This document shows, piece after piece, positions 17,248 to 26,300 of a stretch of DNA of 64,000 bases. Position 1 is the first letter of the stretch. Every line of letters begins with the position of its first letter. Position numbers and translations under genes: made by a program. The DNA lies in NCBI RefSeq assembly GCF_003368325.1, contig NZ_CP031467.1, positions 3,348,001 through 3,412,000 on the forward strand. Reading direction: 5' to 3'. The DNA comes from Paraburkholderia caffeinilytica (GTDB lineage: Bacteria > Pseudomonadota > Gammaproteobacteria > Burkholderiales > Burkholderiaceae). The notes beneath the pieces are model-generated. The model was not told the origin of the DNA. It ran no database searches and saw only the letters and a program-made list of their open reading frames with translations.

Positions 17248-17487
17248 CTAGGCCGGCCGTGTCCGCGTACACGCCAATGCGTGCAACCGGATCGGGTCGG
17301 AAGAGTCGTTGCGAGGAAACAGGCCACGAACCGCGTGCAAGGCGAATTGCCAGACGGATGGTCCGTGAATTTCATTGCCGACGCGACAGAGCGCGCAGCG
17401 AACGATCGATGTGATTGCTGCCGGGAACGTGAAGCCGATGTCGCCGCGGCGACGGACGGGCCGCCGTTTTGCCTGATCGTTTTTCAT
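17248..17487 (-). CDS. Possible small protein in the pilin leader (79 aa, doubtful)
   Basis: A minus-strand frame starts MKNDQAKRRPVRRRGDIGF with a plausible AAGGA site eight bases upstream. It lies between the sigma-54-like promoter and flp, so it would be the first gene of that transcript. The sequence is basic at the N-terminus and otherwise unremarkable, with no domain. It could equally be a non-coding leader. Confidence 0.25.
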   Translation of the reverse strand: MKNDQAKRRPVRRRGDIGFTFPAAITSIVRCALCRVGNEIHGPSVWQFALHAVRGLFPRNDSSDPIRLHALACTRTRPA

Positions 17488-17723
17488 GTCGTGGTCCTTG
17501 ACTTCTGCTGCCTGTTTTTAGTCTCCGGCCGAAGCCGGAGCACGCTAGTCAGTCGGCGACTACCATCTGTCCTCTTTTCATCCGCGCTGTCTTTTGCTGA
17601 TTGCAGCTGCGCATGTGAAGAAAACCCCCGTGGCTGACTCCAGTTGCGATCCAGGTGCTCTCTCGTACCTGCTACCTGAATCGCGCTGGTCGTCACGTCG
17701 TCGACTTCCGCGCCCTTTCCTTC

Positions 17724-17739
17724 GCAAGCAATGGGCCAG
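17724..17739 (-). promoter_or_regulatory. Sigma-54-type (-24/-12) promoter candidate for the Tad operon
   Basis: The minus strand reads CTGGCCCATTGCTTGC: GG of the -24 box and GC of the -12 box are separated by exactly 10 bases, with TGGC and TTGC both matching the consensus TGGCACG-N4-TTGC. It points towards the pilin genes, with the predicted transcript start about 560 bases before flp. The presence of a sigma-54 activator gene at the other end of the locus supports it. The long leader is the main doubt. Confidence 0.5.
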
Positions 17740-18224
17740 CTTCCCCAAATGCCAGGAAATACGGGGGTGACGCCGATTCGCGGGTTGTTCGACCCCACCC
17801 GCGCCGCACAGACTGTTCCTAATCTGCGACGATTCGGGGGGCCAACCCGGCAGAGCCGGAATCGCGGAGAGGCCCGCCGTTCCTTGCTTTGCGAAAATAT
17901 CTCGCGATTTACCCTGGTTCGGTTCGGGCGTCTGCGCCGTTGAAATCGGCGGAATTTCCACGAGCCTGCCGGTCCGGATCGTCTCAATGTTGAGACGCGA
18001 CTGGTCCAGGATGCTAAAAAACGCGTCGAATTTGCGTTGCGAGGCGAGTCTTGGACGGGTGCCGTTGCCGGTGAGGAAAACGATGGCTTGAAAGTCAAGA
18101 TATTTCCTACAACAATGAATCGACCACAAGCGCGCGACGATCAATTCGTTCGCTTAGGAATGGAAACAAAAAATCAGATAGACCGGATGAAAAAAATATC
18201 CGGCGCTCATGTGAGGCGGGGATC

Positions 18225-19457
18225 ATGTACTTTTCGGATCGGGGAGTGTTCGGCACCGCACATTGCGTCCATAGCTGGCTCACACGCGAACGCGTGCTGC
18301 TGTACAGCTGCGCGATGCTCGTGCTCTGCGCCATCCTGCTGGCGGCATGGGGTTGGACTAGCGCCGGCTTCATGGCAGCTGACGTCACCCGGCCGGGCGT
18401 CGACTTTTCGGTGTTCTGGACTGCGTCGCACATGATGTTGAACGGCTCGCCGGCGGCGGTCTACGACTATCCTGCGTTTTCACGGGCCGAAGCGGAGCTA
18501 TTTGGCGCGCACGGTTTTTTGCCGTGGCTTTATCCGCCCACACTGCTGCTGCTCGTCGTACCGCTTTCCCTATTGCCGTACGCGCTCTGTTATCTGCTCT
18601 TCGTGTGCGTCAGCGCCTGGCTGTTCGCGGCCGGCACGCAGGGCGTTACCGGTTTCGCTGCCAATTTTCGACGCCCGCAGTTTGCCGCCCTCGTCACGCT
18701 TGCGTATCCGGGCGTCTTTGCTGCGGCAGTGGTTGGACAGAATGCGTTGATTACCGCCGCACTAATGGCGTTCTCCGTTCGCTGGACCGAGCGGCATCCT
18801 GTTCGAGCGGGCATCTGCATCGGCTTGCTTGCAATCAAGCCGCAATTGGCTGTGTTATTTCCGGTTGTGCTGGTCGCCGCGCGCGCGTGGAAAACCATCT
18901 GGGCCGCGGCAATCAGTGCTGCCGCTTTTGTTGGAATCAGTGTCCTCGTGTGCGGCACACAATCGCTCCGCGCATTCATGGTCGGCACCAGCGTGGCGCG
19001 AGATTTGGTGCTCGAGAATCGCGTGCTGTACTGGCCTTCCTCTCCGACGCCGTTTGCCGCGCTGCGTCTCGCGGATGCATCTGCTGCCATGGCTTATGCC
19101 GTACAAGGCGGTGTCGCCTTGATCGCTGCTGCGGCCGCGTGCTATGTGTGGCGACGCACGGACGATCTGCGGATGCGTGCCGCGGCGATTGCGGTGGCGA
19201 CGCTGCTAGCGAATCCTTACCTATGGTTTTACGAACTGACCTGGCTCGGTGTTGCGCTCGTCTGTCTTGTTGCGTGTGGGCTTGAAAAGGGTTGGCGGCG
19301 CGGCGAGCAGGCCGTTCTGGTACTTGCGTGGCTGCTGCCGGTACATGAATTCTTCAATCGCCTGACTCACTTGCCGCAAATCGGACCGCTCGTGTTGCTG
19401 CTTGTTCTGTTCGTTATCGTGCGGCGCACGCGGCTCGATGTGCAGGAGGCGGCATGA
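18225..19457 (+). CDS. GT87/DUF2029-type integral-membrane glycosyltransferase
   Basis: 410 residues with about ten hydrophobic segments. It carries the DUF2029/GT87 hallmarks near the N-terminus: a luminal acidic motif (GVDFSVFWTASHMMLNGSPAAVYDYPAF) and FLPWLYPPTLLLLVVPLSLLPY, plus VGQNALITAALMA and GICIGLLAIKPQLAVLFPVVL. Enzymes of this family transfer sugars from polyprenyl-phosphate donors outside the cytoplasmic membrane. The stop overlaps the start of the next gene (ATGA), which encodes a paralogue, so the two are translationally coupled. It is divergent from the tad operon. Confidence 0.85.
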   Translation: MYFSDRGVFGTAHCVHSWLTRERVLLYSCAMLVLCAILLAAWGWTSAGFMAADVTRPGVDFSVFWTASHMMLNGSPAAVYDYPAFSRAEAELFGAHGFLPWLYPPTLLLLVVPLSLLPYALCYLLFVCVSAWLFAAGTQGVTGFAANFRRPQFAALVTLAYPGVFAAAVVGQNALITAALMAFSVRWTERHPVRAGICIGLLAIKPQLAVLFPVVLVAARAWKTIWAAAISAAAFVGISVLVCGTQSLRAFMVGTSVARDLVLENRVLYWPSSPTPFAALRLADASAAMAYAVQGGVALIAAAAACYVWRRTDDLRMRAAAIAVATLLANPYLWFYELTWLGVALVCLVACGLEKGWRRGEQAVLVLAWLLPVHEFFNRLTHLPQIGPLVLLLVLFVIVRRTRLDVQEAA

Positions 19458-20719
19458 ACCTGCATGCGTTCCGCCATGCGTCGCCGAAATGCCGGCCGTT
19501 GCCGGTATTGCACGCAGCGGGTCCGGCGAGGCATCCGCATTGGCTCAACGCGGATCGTCTGCGGCTATACCCGATCGTCGTATTTGGGTGCTACACGTTG
19601 TTCATCGCAATCTATCTGATCCGGCTGGGCGGCATGAATCCATTCGTGGTGGATTTCCTGCCGTTCTGGAGCGCAGCAGTTCTTGCCCTGCATGGGCACG
19701 CAGTCGACGCCTATAACATCCAGGCGCTGTCGGCGATCGAGATCGGCACGATGCCGTACCTCGGCGCCGTCAACGGCATCCTGCCGTGGCTGTATCCGCC
19801 AAACACGCTGCTGCTGGTCGTGCCGCTCGCGTTGCTGCCCTATCAGGCCGCTGCGGTGCTGTGGCTCGGTGGCGCGTACGTGCTCTTCGTCAAGGTGATC
19901 CGCGCCATCGTGCCGGACCGTCTCGCCATCCTGCCTGTGCTGTTCTTTCCCGGCGCGCTTTTCGTTATCAGCGTCGGGCAGAACGGTTTGCTGACAGCCG
20001 CGCTCGCAGGGTGTGGACTGGTATGGCTGCGCCGCCGGCCGGTTGCCGCCGGGGTCTGCATGGGCCTGTTGTGCATGAAGCCGCAACTGGTCCTGCTGTT
20101 TCCGCTGGCGTTGTTGTGCTCCCGTTCCTGGCGCGCGCTGGCTGCTTTCGCGTTGACGGCCGGGGTCACGCTTGCGCTTGCCGTGCTCGCATTTGGCACG
20201 GATACGCTAACGGCATTCCTGCATAGCACCGGGATTGCCACTTACAGCATCGAGTCCGCACACGCCACGCTGGCACGCGTGCCAACTGTATTCGCGCTCG
20301 CCACGTTGATGCATGCGCCGGCTGTGCTCGCCTACGCAGCGCAGGGCGCGTGTGCGCTGATCGCCGCGGCCGCCGTCTGTTACGCGTGGAGTGGCGAGTG
20401 CTCGTATGCCCTGCGTGCGGCAACGTTGGTCTGCGCGAGCCTGCTCGTGAGTCCCTACCTCTACGACTATGACCTCGCCTGGCTCGGTGTACTGATCGCG
20501 TGGTATTGCCGGCATGCGCTGGTCGCGGGTTGGGAGCGCCGCGAAAGGGAATGGTTGGCCGTGCTCTGGATCGCGCCGCTTGGGGGCATGTTGATCGTTG
20601 CCTGCGGGCCGTTCCAGTTCTTGCCGTTGGTCTCGCTGACAACGCTCGGAATGCTGCTGCGGCGTATCGCGCTGGAACGGCGCGCGGCTCCGGTCTTTCA
20701 ACGTTATGCCGAAGAGTGA
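19454..20719 (+). CDS. GT87/DUF2029-type glycosyltransferase, paralogue of the preceding gene
   Basis: 421 residues with the same architecture: FVVDFLPFWSAAVLALHGHAVDAYNIQAL, then ILPWLYPPNTLLLVVPLALLPYQAAAVLW, SVGQNGLLTAALAGCGLVWL and GVCMGLLCMKPQLVLLFPLALL. Side-by-side motifs show the pair arose by tandem duplication, with divergence at both ends. It overlaps the preceding gene by four bases. The acceptor is unknown; the neighbouring GtrB- and GtrA-like genes point to an undecaprenyl-phosphate-sugar route. Confidence 0.85.
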   Translation: MNLHAFRHASPKCRPLPVLHAAGPARHPHWLNADRLRLYPIVVFGCYTLFIAIYLIRLGGMNPFVVDFLPFWSAAVLALHGHAVDAYNIQALSAIEIGTMPYLGAVNGILPWLYPPNTLLLVVPLALLPYQAAAVLWLGGAYVLFVKVIRAIVPDRLAILPVLFFPGALFVISVGQNGLLTAALAGCGLVWLRRRPVAAGVCMGLLCMKPQLVLLFPLALLCSRSWRALAAFALTAGVTLALAVLAFGTDTLTAFLHSTGIATYSIESAHATLARVPTVFALATLMHAPAVLAYAAQGACALIAAAAVCYAWSGECSYALRAATLVCASLLVSPYLYDYDLAWLGVLIAWYCRHALVAGWERREREWLAVLWIAPLGGMLIVACGPFQFLPLVSLTTLGMLLRRIALERRAAPVFQRYAEE

Positions 20720-20824
20720 GGACCGTTACACGAGAGAGGGAAACGTCGGAGACAGACGTGTGCGATAGGAACACCACGTTTGCTCGGGCTCATGGCATCA
20801 AATCAGAATGACGGGGAGGTCATC

Positions 20825-21874
20825 ATGTTTGAACAAAATAATATTCCATTGATTTCACTGGTAGTGCCGTTCTACAACGAAGGCGAGGCGGTAGGTCAGT
20901 TCTTCAGCGAGATCGTTCCGGTTCTCGAGGGGATTGAATCGACGCGTTTCGAAATAGTCTGCGTCAACGACGGCAGCAGCGATGGCACGCTCGATAAGCT
21001 GATCGCCGCCAGCGTGCGCGACACGCGCATACGTGTCATCGATCTGACGCGAAACTTCGGCAAGGAGGCGGCGCTGACGGCCGGCATCGACGAAGCGTGG
21101 GGCGACGCGGTGATCCCGATCGACGCGGATCTGCAGGATCCACCGAGCCTGATTCCGGTCATGGTCGAACATTGGCGGCAGGGCGCGGAAGTCGTCGCCG
21201 CCCAACGGACGAACCGGGCGTGCGACACCTTCGCGAAACGTACCGCCGCCGCGATCTACTATCGCGTTCACAATGCGCTGTCTGAAGTGAAGCTTCCGGA
21301 AAACGTCGGCGATTTTCGTTTGATGGACCGCCAGGTCGTCAATGCATTGCGAAACTTGCCGGAGCGGCGGCGCTTCATGAAAGGGCTGTTTGCGTGGGTT
21401 GGCTATCGGACCGTGATCGTGGAGTACCAGCGCGAACCGCGCAGCGCCGGTCATTCGAAGTTCTCCGGATGGCGCCTGTGGAATTTTGCACTCGAAGGCA
21501 TCACGAGTTTCAGCACCGTGCCGCTGCGGAGTTGGAGCTATATCGGCCTTGCGATCGCTACGGTGGCTTTCGTGTATGGCGGCTTCATCATCGCCCGCAC
21601 GCTCTGGCTCGGCAATCCCGTGCCGGGTTACGCGTCGCTGCTTTCCGTGATGCTGTTCATGGGCGGTATCGAGCTGATCGGGATCGGCGTGGTCGGCGAA
21701 TATATCGGCCGAATCTACTACGAGACGAAGGGAAGGCCGGTCTATCTCGTGCGCCGCCGCTATCAGGAAAATAGCAAGATCAGCACGCTGCCCGTTGGGC
21801 GCAACAGCTCACGCATGTCGAACACACTGCGGCTCGAAGCCTCGCGCAAGCGCGTGCGGCTCGCCAGCCGCTGA
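20825..21874 (+). CDS. GtrB-like polyprenyl-phosphate glycosyltransferase (GT2)
   Basis: 349 residues from the ATG at 20825, which has the site GGGGAGG; an in-frame ATG lies upstream but is poorly placed. A GT2 fold is visible: SLVVPFYNEGEAVGQFFSEI, VNDGSSDGTLDKL, LTRNFGKEAALTAGIDEAWGDAVIPIDADLQDPP (with DAD) and GDFRLMDRQVVNALRNLPERRRFMKGLFAWVGYRT. Two C-terminal membrane helices follow (YIGLAIATVAFVYGGFIIARTL; LLSVMLFMGGIELIGIGVVGEYIGRIYYE). This matches GtrB/DPM1-type enzymes that make polyprenyl-phosphate-sugar at the inner leaflet, the donor for GT87-type enzymes. Confidence 0.93.
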   Translation: MFEQNNIPLISLVVPFYNEGEAVGQFFSEIVPVLEGIESTRFEIVCVNDGSSDGTLDKLIAASVRDTRIRVIDLTRNFGKEAALTAGIDEAWGDAVIPIDADLQDPPSLIPVMVEHWRQGAEVVAAQRTNRACDTFAKRTAAAIYYRVHNALSEVKLPENVGDFRLMDRQVVNALRNLPERRRFMKGLFAWVGYRTVIVEYQREPRSAGHSKFSGWRLWNFALEGITSFSTVPLRSWSYIGLAIATVAFVYGGFIIARTLWLGNPVPGYASLLSVMLFMGGIELIGIGVVGEYIGRIYYETKGRPVYLVRRRYQENSKISTLPVGRNSSRMSNTLRLEASRKRVRLASR

Positions 21875-21892
21875 TTTGCGGAGGCATGAATC

Positions 21893-22627
21893 ATGTCCCC
21901 TGATGCATATCTTCAGATGGCCGAGACCGAGGCCGAACATTGGTGGTTTCGCGGCCGGCGCGATGTGTTGGTTTCGGTGTTGCGCCGTCTTGCGTTGCCG
22001 TCCCGCGCGCGCGTGCTCGAAGTGGGCTCGGGCACCGGCGGCAACCTCGAAATGCTGGCCGAGTTCGGCAGCGTGAGCGGATTGGAAATGGACGAGACGG
22101 CGCGGATGCTGACCGCAAAAAACACCGGAGCGCGTTTCGATATCCGCGCGGGGCGTTGCCCGGATGACGTGCCTTTCGACTGCGAACGCTTCGATCTGAT
22201 CTGTTTTTTCGATTGCCTCGAGCACATTGCCGACGACGTCGGCTCGCTTTCGCGCATGCGGGAAGTACTGGCCCCCGGTGGAAAAATCGTCGTGACGGTG
22301 CCGGCTTATCAATGGCTATGGAGCGCGCATGACGTCTATCTTCATCACCACAGGCGCTACGATCGGTCGGCGCTCGCGGTGTGCGCCGACCAGGCAGGGT
22401 ATCGAGTGGAACGCATGACGTACTTCAACACGTTGCTGCTGCCGCTGGCGATTGCCGTGCGTTTTATCGATCGTCTGCTCAAGCGCGACCGGTCGAGCGG
22501 CGATGCGACGCCAGCCGGCGCTTTGAACAGGCTCCTCTATCGGATCTTCAGTGCCGAGCGTTACTGGGTTTCGCGGGGCGGGTTGCCGTGCGGCGTGTCG
22601 CTGCTCGCCGTGCTGACGGCGAAGTGA
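21893..22627 (+). CDS. SAM-dependent class I methyltransferase
   Basis: 244 residues, site GGAGG. Motif I is VLEVGSGTGGNLEMLAEFG and motif II/III reads FDLICFFDCLEHIADDVGSLSRMREVLAPGGKIVVTVPAYQWLWSAHD, in the style of Methyltransf_11/UbiE-like enzymes. A hydrophobic C-terminal stretch (FNTLLLPLAIAVRFIDRLL) suggests membrane association. Such genes often accompany GtrA/GtrB sets and may modify the lipid-linked sugar or a quinone-like substrate; the substrate cannot be read from sequence. Confidence 0.88.
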   Translation: MSPDAYLQMAETEAEHWWFRGRRDVLVSVLRRLALPSRARVLEVGSGTGGNLEMLAEFGSVSGLEMDETARMLTAKNTGARFDIRAGRCPDDVPFDCERFDLICFFDCLEHIADDVGSLSRMREVLAPGGKIVVTVPAYQWLWSAHDVYLHHHRRYDRSALAVCADQAGYRVERMTYFNTLLLPLAIAVRFIDRLLKRDRSSGDATPAGALNRLLYRIFSAERYWVSRGGLPCGVSLLAVLTAK

Positions 22628-22634
22628 CGCCGGC

Positions 22635-23012
22635 ATGAAAAACAGCACCGAGTTGATAAGACTGATCCGCTTCGGTGTATGCGGACTGTCGGCGACTGGC
22701 CTGCATGTCGGCGTGGCCGTCGTGCTGATATCGCACATCGGCGCGTCGCAGTTTCTCGCGAATACGGTCGCGTTCGCATGCGCGACCTGCTGGTCGTACC
22801 TCGTGAACACGCTCTGGAGTTTTTCGTCTTCGCTGCGTGTGCGCAACGTCTGGCGATTCATTACTGTTTCGCTTGGCGGTGCGGCTTTGACCGGACTGGT
22901 GTCGTACCTCGCGCAGGTGACGGGAGCCGGACCGTGGATAGGGATTGCGATGGTCATTTGCGCGGTCACGCCGCTTTCTTTTGTTACGCACCGTCGTTGG
23001 ACTTATCGATAG
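22635..23012 (+). CDS. GtrA-like membrane protein (125 aa)
   Basis: Four hydrophobic helices with the GtrA-family pattern: LIRFGVCGLSATGLHVGVAVVLI, FLANTVAFACATCWSYLVNTLWSF and a C-terminal VTHRRWTYR. GtrA proteins are thought to flip undecaprenyl-phosphate-linked sugar across the inner membrane. It starts eight bases after the methyltransferase stop and closes the operon, completing a GtrA-GtrB-GT87 set. Confidence 0.88.
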   Translation: MKNSTELIRLIRFGVCGLSATGLHVGVAVVLISHIGASQFLANTVAFACATCWSYLVNTLWSFSSSLRVRNVWRFITVSLGGAALTGLVSYLAQVTGAGPWIGIAMVICAVTPLSFVTHRRWTYR

Positions 23013-23316
23013 GACACGGACGTTTGTGTGTCGTCGCGTTTCTCGTTTCAAATGAATTTAAATCCGGGACAAGTTTGCTATTAAATGTCTGCACTTCTCG
23101 AAGCCCCCTGGCCCGGTTTCGTTCGCGACATGCGACTGCATACGCATCTAAATTAAATACCAATCCGATTTAGAAATGAAAATTTAAGGTTATGCGTCTG
23201 GAATTAATGCACCTTAAATCTGTGACTTGAAAAAGACAGGTGATTATTTCTTGACATTCATTCGTCGGAAGATTCGGTAAGATCCAATCCGAAAAAATAA
23301 ATTCGGATAAAGACCA
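23013..23316 (+). promoter_or_regulatory. AT-rich region upstream of the CdiA-type gene
   Basis: About 300 bases, much richer in A+T than the flanks (runs such as GAAATGAAAATTTAAGG and AAAAAATAAATTCGG). A perfect TTGACA lies at 23251, but the only nearby TATA-like hexamer (TAAGAT at 23278) is 21 bases away, too far for a standard promoter. The low GC suggests an H-NS-type silenced, horizontally acquired promoter region. Confidence 0.4.
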
Positions 23317-26300
23317 ATGCTACGGGGTGCTCGTGAGGGCATGTCGCGACTCGCCCAAAGAGAGGCGGCGCGGCAGGCGAATTCTTTTGACGCGGCGGCA
23401 AACGGCGTGGCGGAGCCTGGGCGGCCGTTATGGATGAGAGCGACCGCATGTGTCATGGCGGTGGTTATTTACCTGCTGCCAGGCGTGCTTACGCTGGACG
23501 AAGTGGCGCACGCCGCGCCAATCGTCGATCCTCGCGCACCCATTCCGTTTCAGCCGACCATCACGCAGACCAGCACAGGCGTGCCGGCGGTCAATATTGC
23601 CGCGCCGAACGCCAACGGTATCAGCGTCAATAGTTACCAGTCGTTCAATATCGACAGCAATGGGCTGGTACTGAACAACAGCCTCACATCCGGTACGCCG
23701 CTGCTGGGCGGCACGCTTGGCGCTAACCCGAATCTCGTCGGCCGCGCCGCGAGCGTGATCGTCAACCAGGTCACTACAACAGGGCCCGCTTCGACACTGG
23801 TCGGTCCGCTCGAAGTATTCGGTAGTGCGGCCTCGATCATCATCAGCAACCCGAATGGAGTATCCGTCAACGGACTTTCGTTGACCAATGCGACGGGGCT
23901 GGTCTTGACCACCGGCACGCCGCAATTCCTGACCGGTGTCGGTGGTACGTCGACGGACTTTGCCCATGCGGGCTCGCTTGCCTATAACGTGACGTCGGGC
24001 AATGTGTCGATCAGCGGCCCTGCCGGTGTCAATGGACCGGGCGCGGGCATCGAGGGCACGGTCGGCAATATCGATGTGATCGCGCAGACGATCAGTCTGA
24101 ACGCGCCATTGCGGGCAGATCAGCGTATTAACCTGGTTACTGGCAATCAGCTCGTGAGCCCGACGTCGTCAGACGCATCGGGCACGAACTATGGCACGGC
24201 GTCCAACGGCGCGGCCAATACGGCGGCTGCGATCGGTAATAACGCTGTTGCGATCGATGCGAGCCAGTATGGGTCGGTGACCAGCGGACAGATTTACATC
24301 ATGTCGACGGCTGCCGGTATGGGCGTTAATACGCTCGGGTCGCTTGCTGCGACTGCCGGCAATGTAAGCGTGACATCCAGCGGCGATATTTCTGCCGGCC
24401 AGACCTTCGCGAATCAGAATGTCGGTATCGCCAGCACGGGCAACACTACGATCACTGCTGCAGGCCTGGCGAACCAGAACTATACGGTCACCGCCGGCGG
24501 CGACATCAACGCATCCGGTTCCGTGTCGGCGGGCCAGAACGTTTCGCTGGGCGCAGGCGGTAACCTGAGCGCGACATCAACCGCAGCAAGTGGCAGTGCG
24601 AATCTCACCGCGGGCGGCTCGATGACGCTCGGGACAGTGTCTGCCCAATCCATCGCCCTGCAAACGGCTACGGGCGATCTCACGGTGAATTCCGCCGTGA
24701 GCGCTCCCGGCGTGATTTCCGCGAGCGCTGGCCGGGACCTCACGATCAATGGCGCGGTGCAGGGTGGCAGTACGGTCCAGTTGAGCGCTGCGCGCAGCGC
24801 AAGTGTGAACGGCCTGCTCTCCGGGGTAGACAACACCTCGGTGACAGCCACGACTGGCAACGCCAGTATCGCGGGCAATGTGCAGACCAACGGCACGTTC
24901 ACGGTGAGTGCTGCACAGGGCGCAACACTGGGCGGAACAGTTCAGGCACAAGGTCCCGTATCGGTGACCGCCCAGAACGGCTCGCTCACCGGCTCTGGCA
25001 ACATCGCTTCGTCCCTGGGTTCGGTGACGCTGGATGCGGGCGGCAACATCGGATTGACGGGTTCACTGCAAAGCGCGACGACGCTCAGTGCAACTGCCGG
25101 AGGAAATGCAAACCTTGGCGGCACGCTGACGGCTCCCGGTGCGATCAGCGTGACGACCGGGCAGGATGCGACGATCGGCGGCAATGCGACAAGTGGATCA
25201 ACCCTGACGGTGAACGCAGGCGGCAACGCCACGGTGCAGGGAGCGGCTGCATCGGTCGGCGATATGAGCCTGTCTGCCAATGGCGGCACGCTCGGCACAA
25301 CCGGCAGCGTGACGGCGATGGGTGCGTTGACTGCCAGCGGCCAGCAGGGCGTGAGTCTGGGCGGCACGGTCTACAGTCAGGGTAACGCGCAGATCAGCTC
25401 AAGCGCGGGAGGCGTCACCGTTGGCGGCACGCTGACGAGCCCTGGCACGATTGGCATCAGTGCTGCGCAGGACGCAACAGTCACCGGCCTTCTGCACAGC
25501 GGCCAGAGCGCGACCATCACCGCGACGCGGGACACCGGTCTGAATGGCGGGCTGGAGGTCGACGGCACCGGCAACGCTACGGTCAACGCTGGACGCGACA
25601 TCAATGGCACGGGCGCGGTAAGCGTCGCGAACGACGTCACCCTGTCGGCGGCCCGCAATATCGGCGTGTCGGGCGCTATCCAGACAGGCAACAACCTGAA
25701 CGCCACGGCGGGAGCCAATCTGTCCGTTGGCCCGACGACAACCGTTGGCGCCGAAACGCTTACGGCGACGGGTGGCAGCGTCACGCTTGCCGGTAACGCA
25801 CTGTCCGGCGGCAATATGGCGGTGACCGCTGGCACGAACGTGGGGGCACAGGGCACAGTCGAGAGCCTCGGCAATCTCAACGTCAATGCGCACAGCGGCA
25901 ATCTGAATACGGCGGGTGCCGTTCAGGCAGCCGGCACGGGCACGCTGAATGCCGGGCAGAACATGACCCTGGGCGGCGAGACGACCGTCACTGGCGATGC
26001 CACCCTGACGGGCAACAACATCACGACGCAGGGGTTGGCTGTCGGCGGCAATCTGATCGCCACTGCGGCGAACAGCCTCGACACGTCAGCCGGGCAACTG
26101 AATGCAGCATTCAGCGCAAACGCTCCCGCGTTGAGTGTAACGGGCAATGCGACGCTCAATGCCGCAAACGTGACGACCGCCAATGCTGCGATCGGGGGAA
26201 CGTATAGCGCAACGGGCACAACCAGCCTGACGACGGGCGGCACCGCCGCATACCAGCGCGATGCAACGCTCGCTGGCGGCACGGTGAACAACGTCGGCCG

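Larger units (their letters stand above)
17153..18224. other. 1-kb leader/regulatory region upstream of the pilin genes
   Basis: No convincing gene of normal coding character lies here, although several long frames exist on the minus strand. It holds the sigma-54 promoter candidate (17724-17739), a 7-bp GC hairpin with a CGAA loop (17523-17540), and CCGGAT/ATCCGG arms (18183-18203) just before the divergent glycosyltransferase gene. It must carry the promoters of both the tad operon (minus) and the glycosyltransferase operon (plus). Confidence 0.5.

Noticed and set aside
17484-18098. 204-codon minus-strand frame upstream of the pilin genes
   Set aside because: No ribosome-binding site, low-complexity Arg/Ser composition, no domain; treated as leader DNA.
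18238-18270. Second sigma-54-like motif (CGGCACCGCACATTGC, plus strand)
   Set aside because: Spacing between the GG and GC elements is 11 rather than 10, and it lies inside a coding region. The similar CTGGCAATTCGCCTTGC motif near 17337-17353 (minus strand) was dropped for the same spacing fault.
23251-23283. TTGACA ... TAAGAT as a standard sigma-70 promoter of cdiA
   Set aside because: Spacing is 21 bases; a functional promoter there is not supported.
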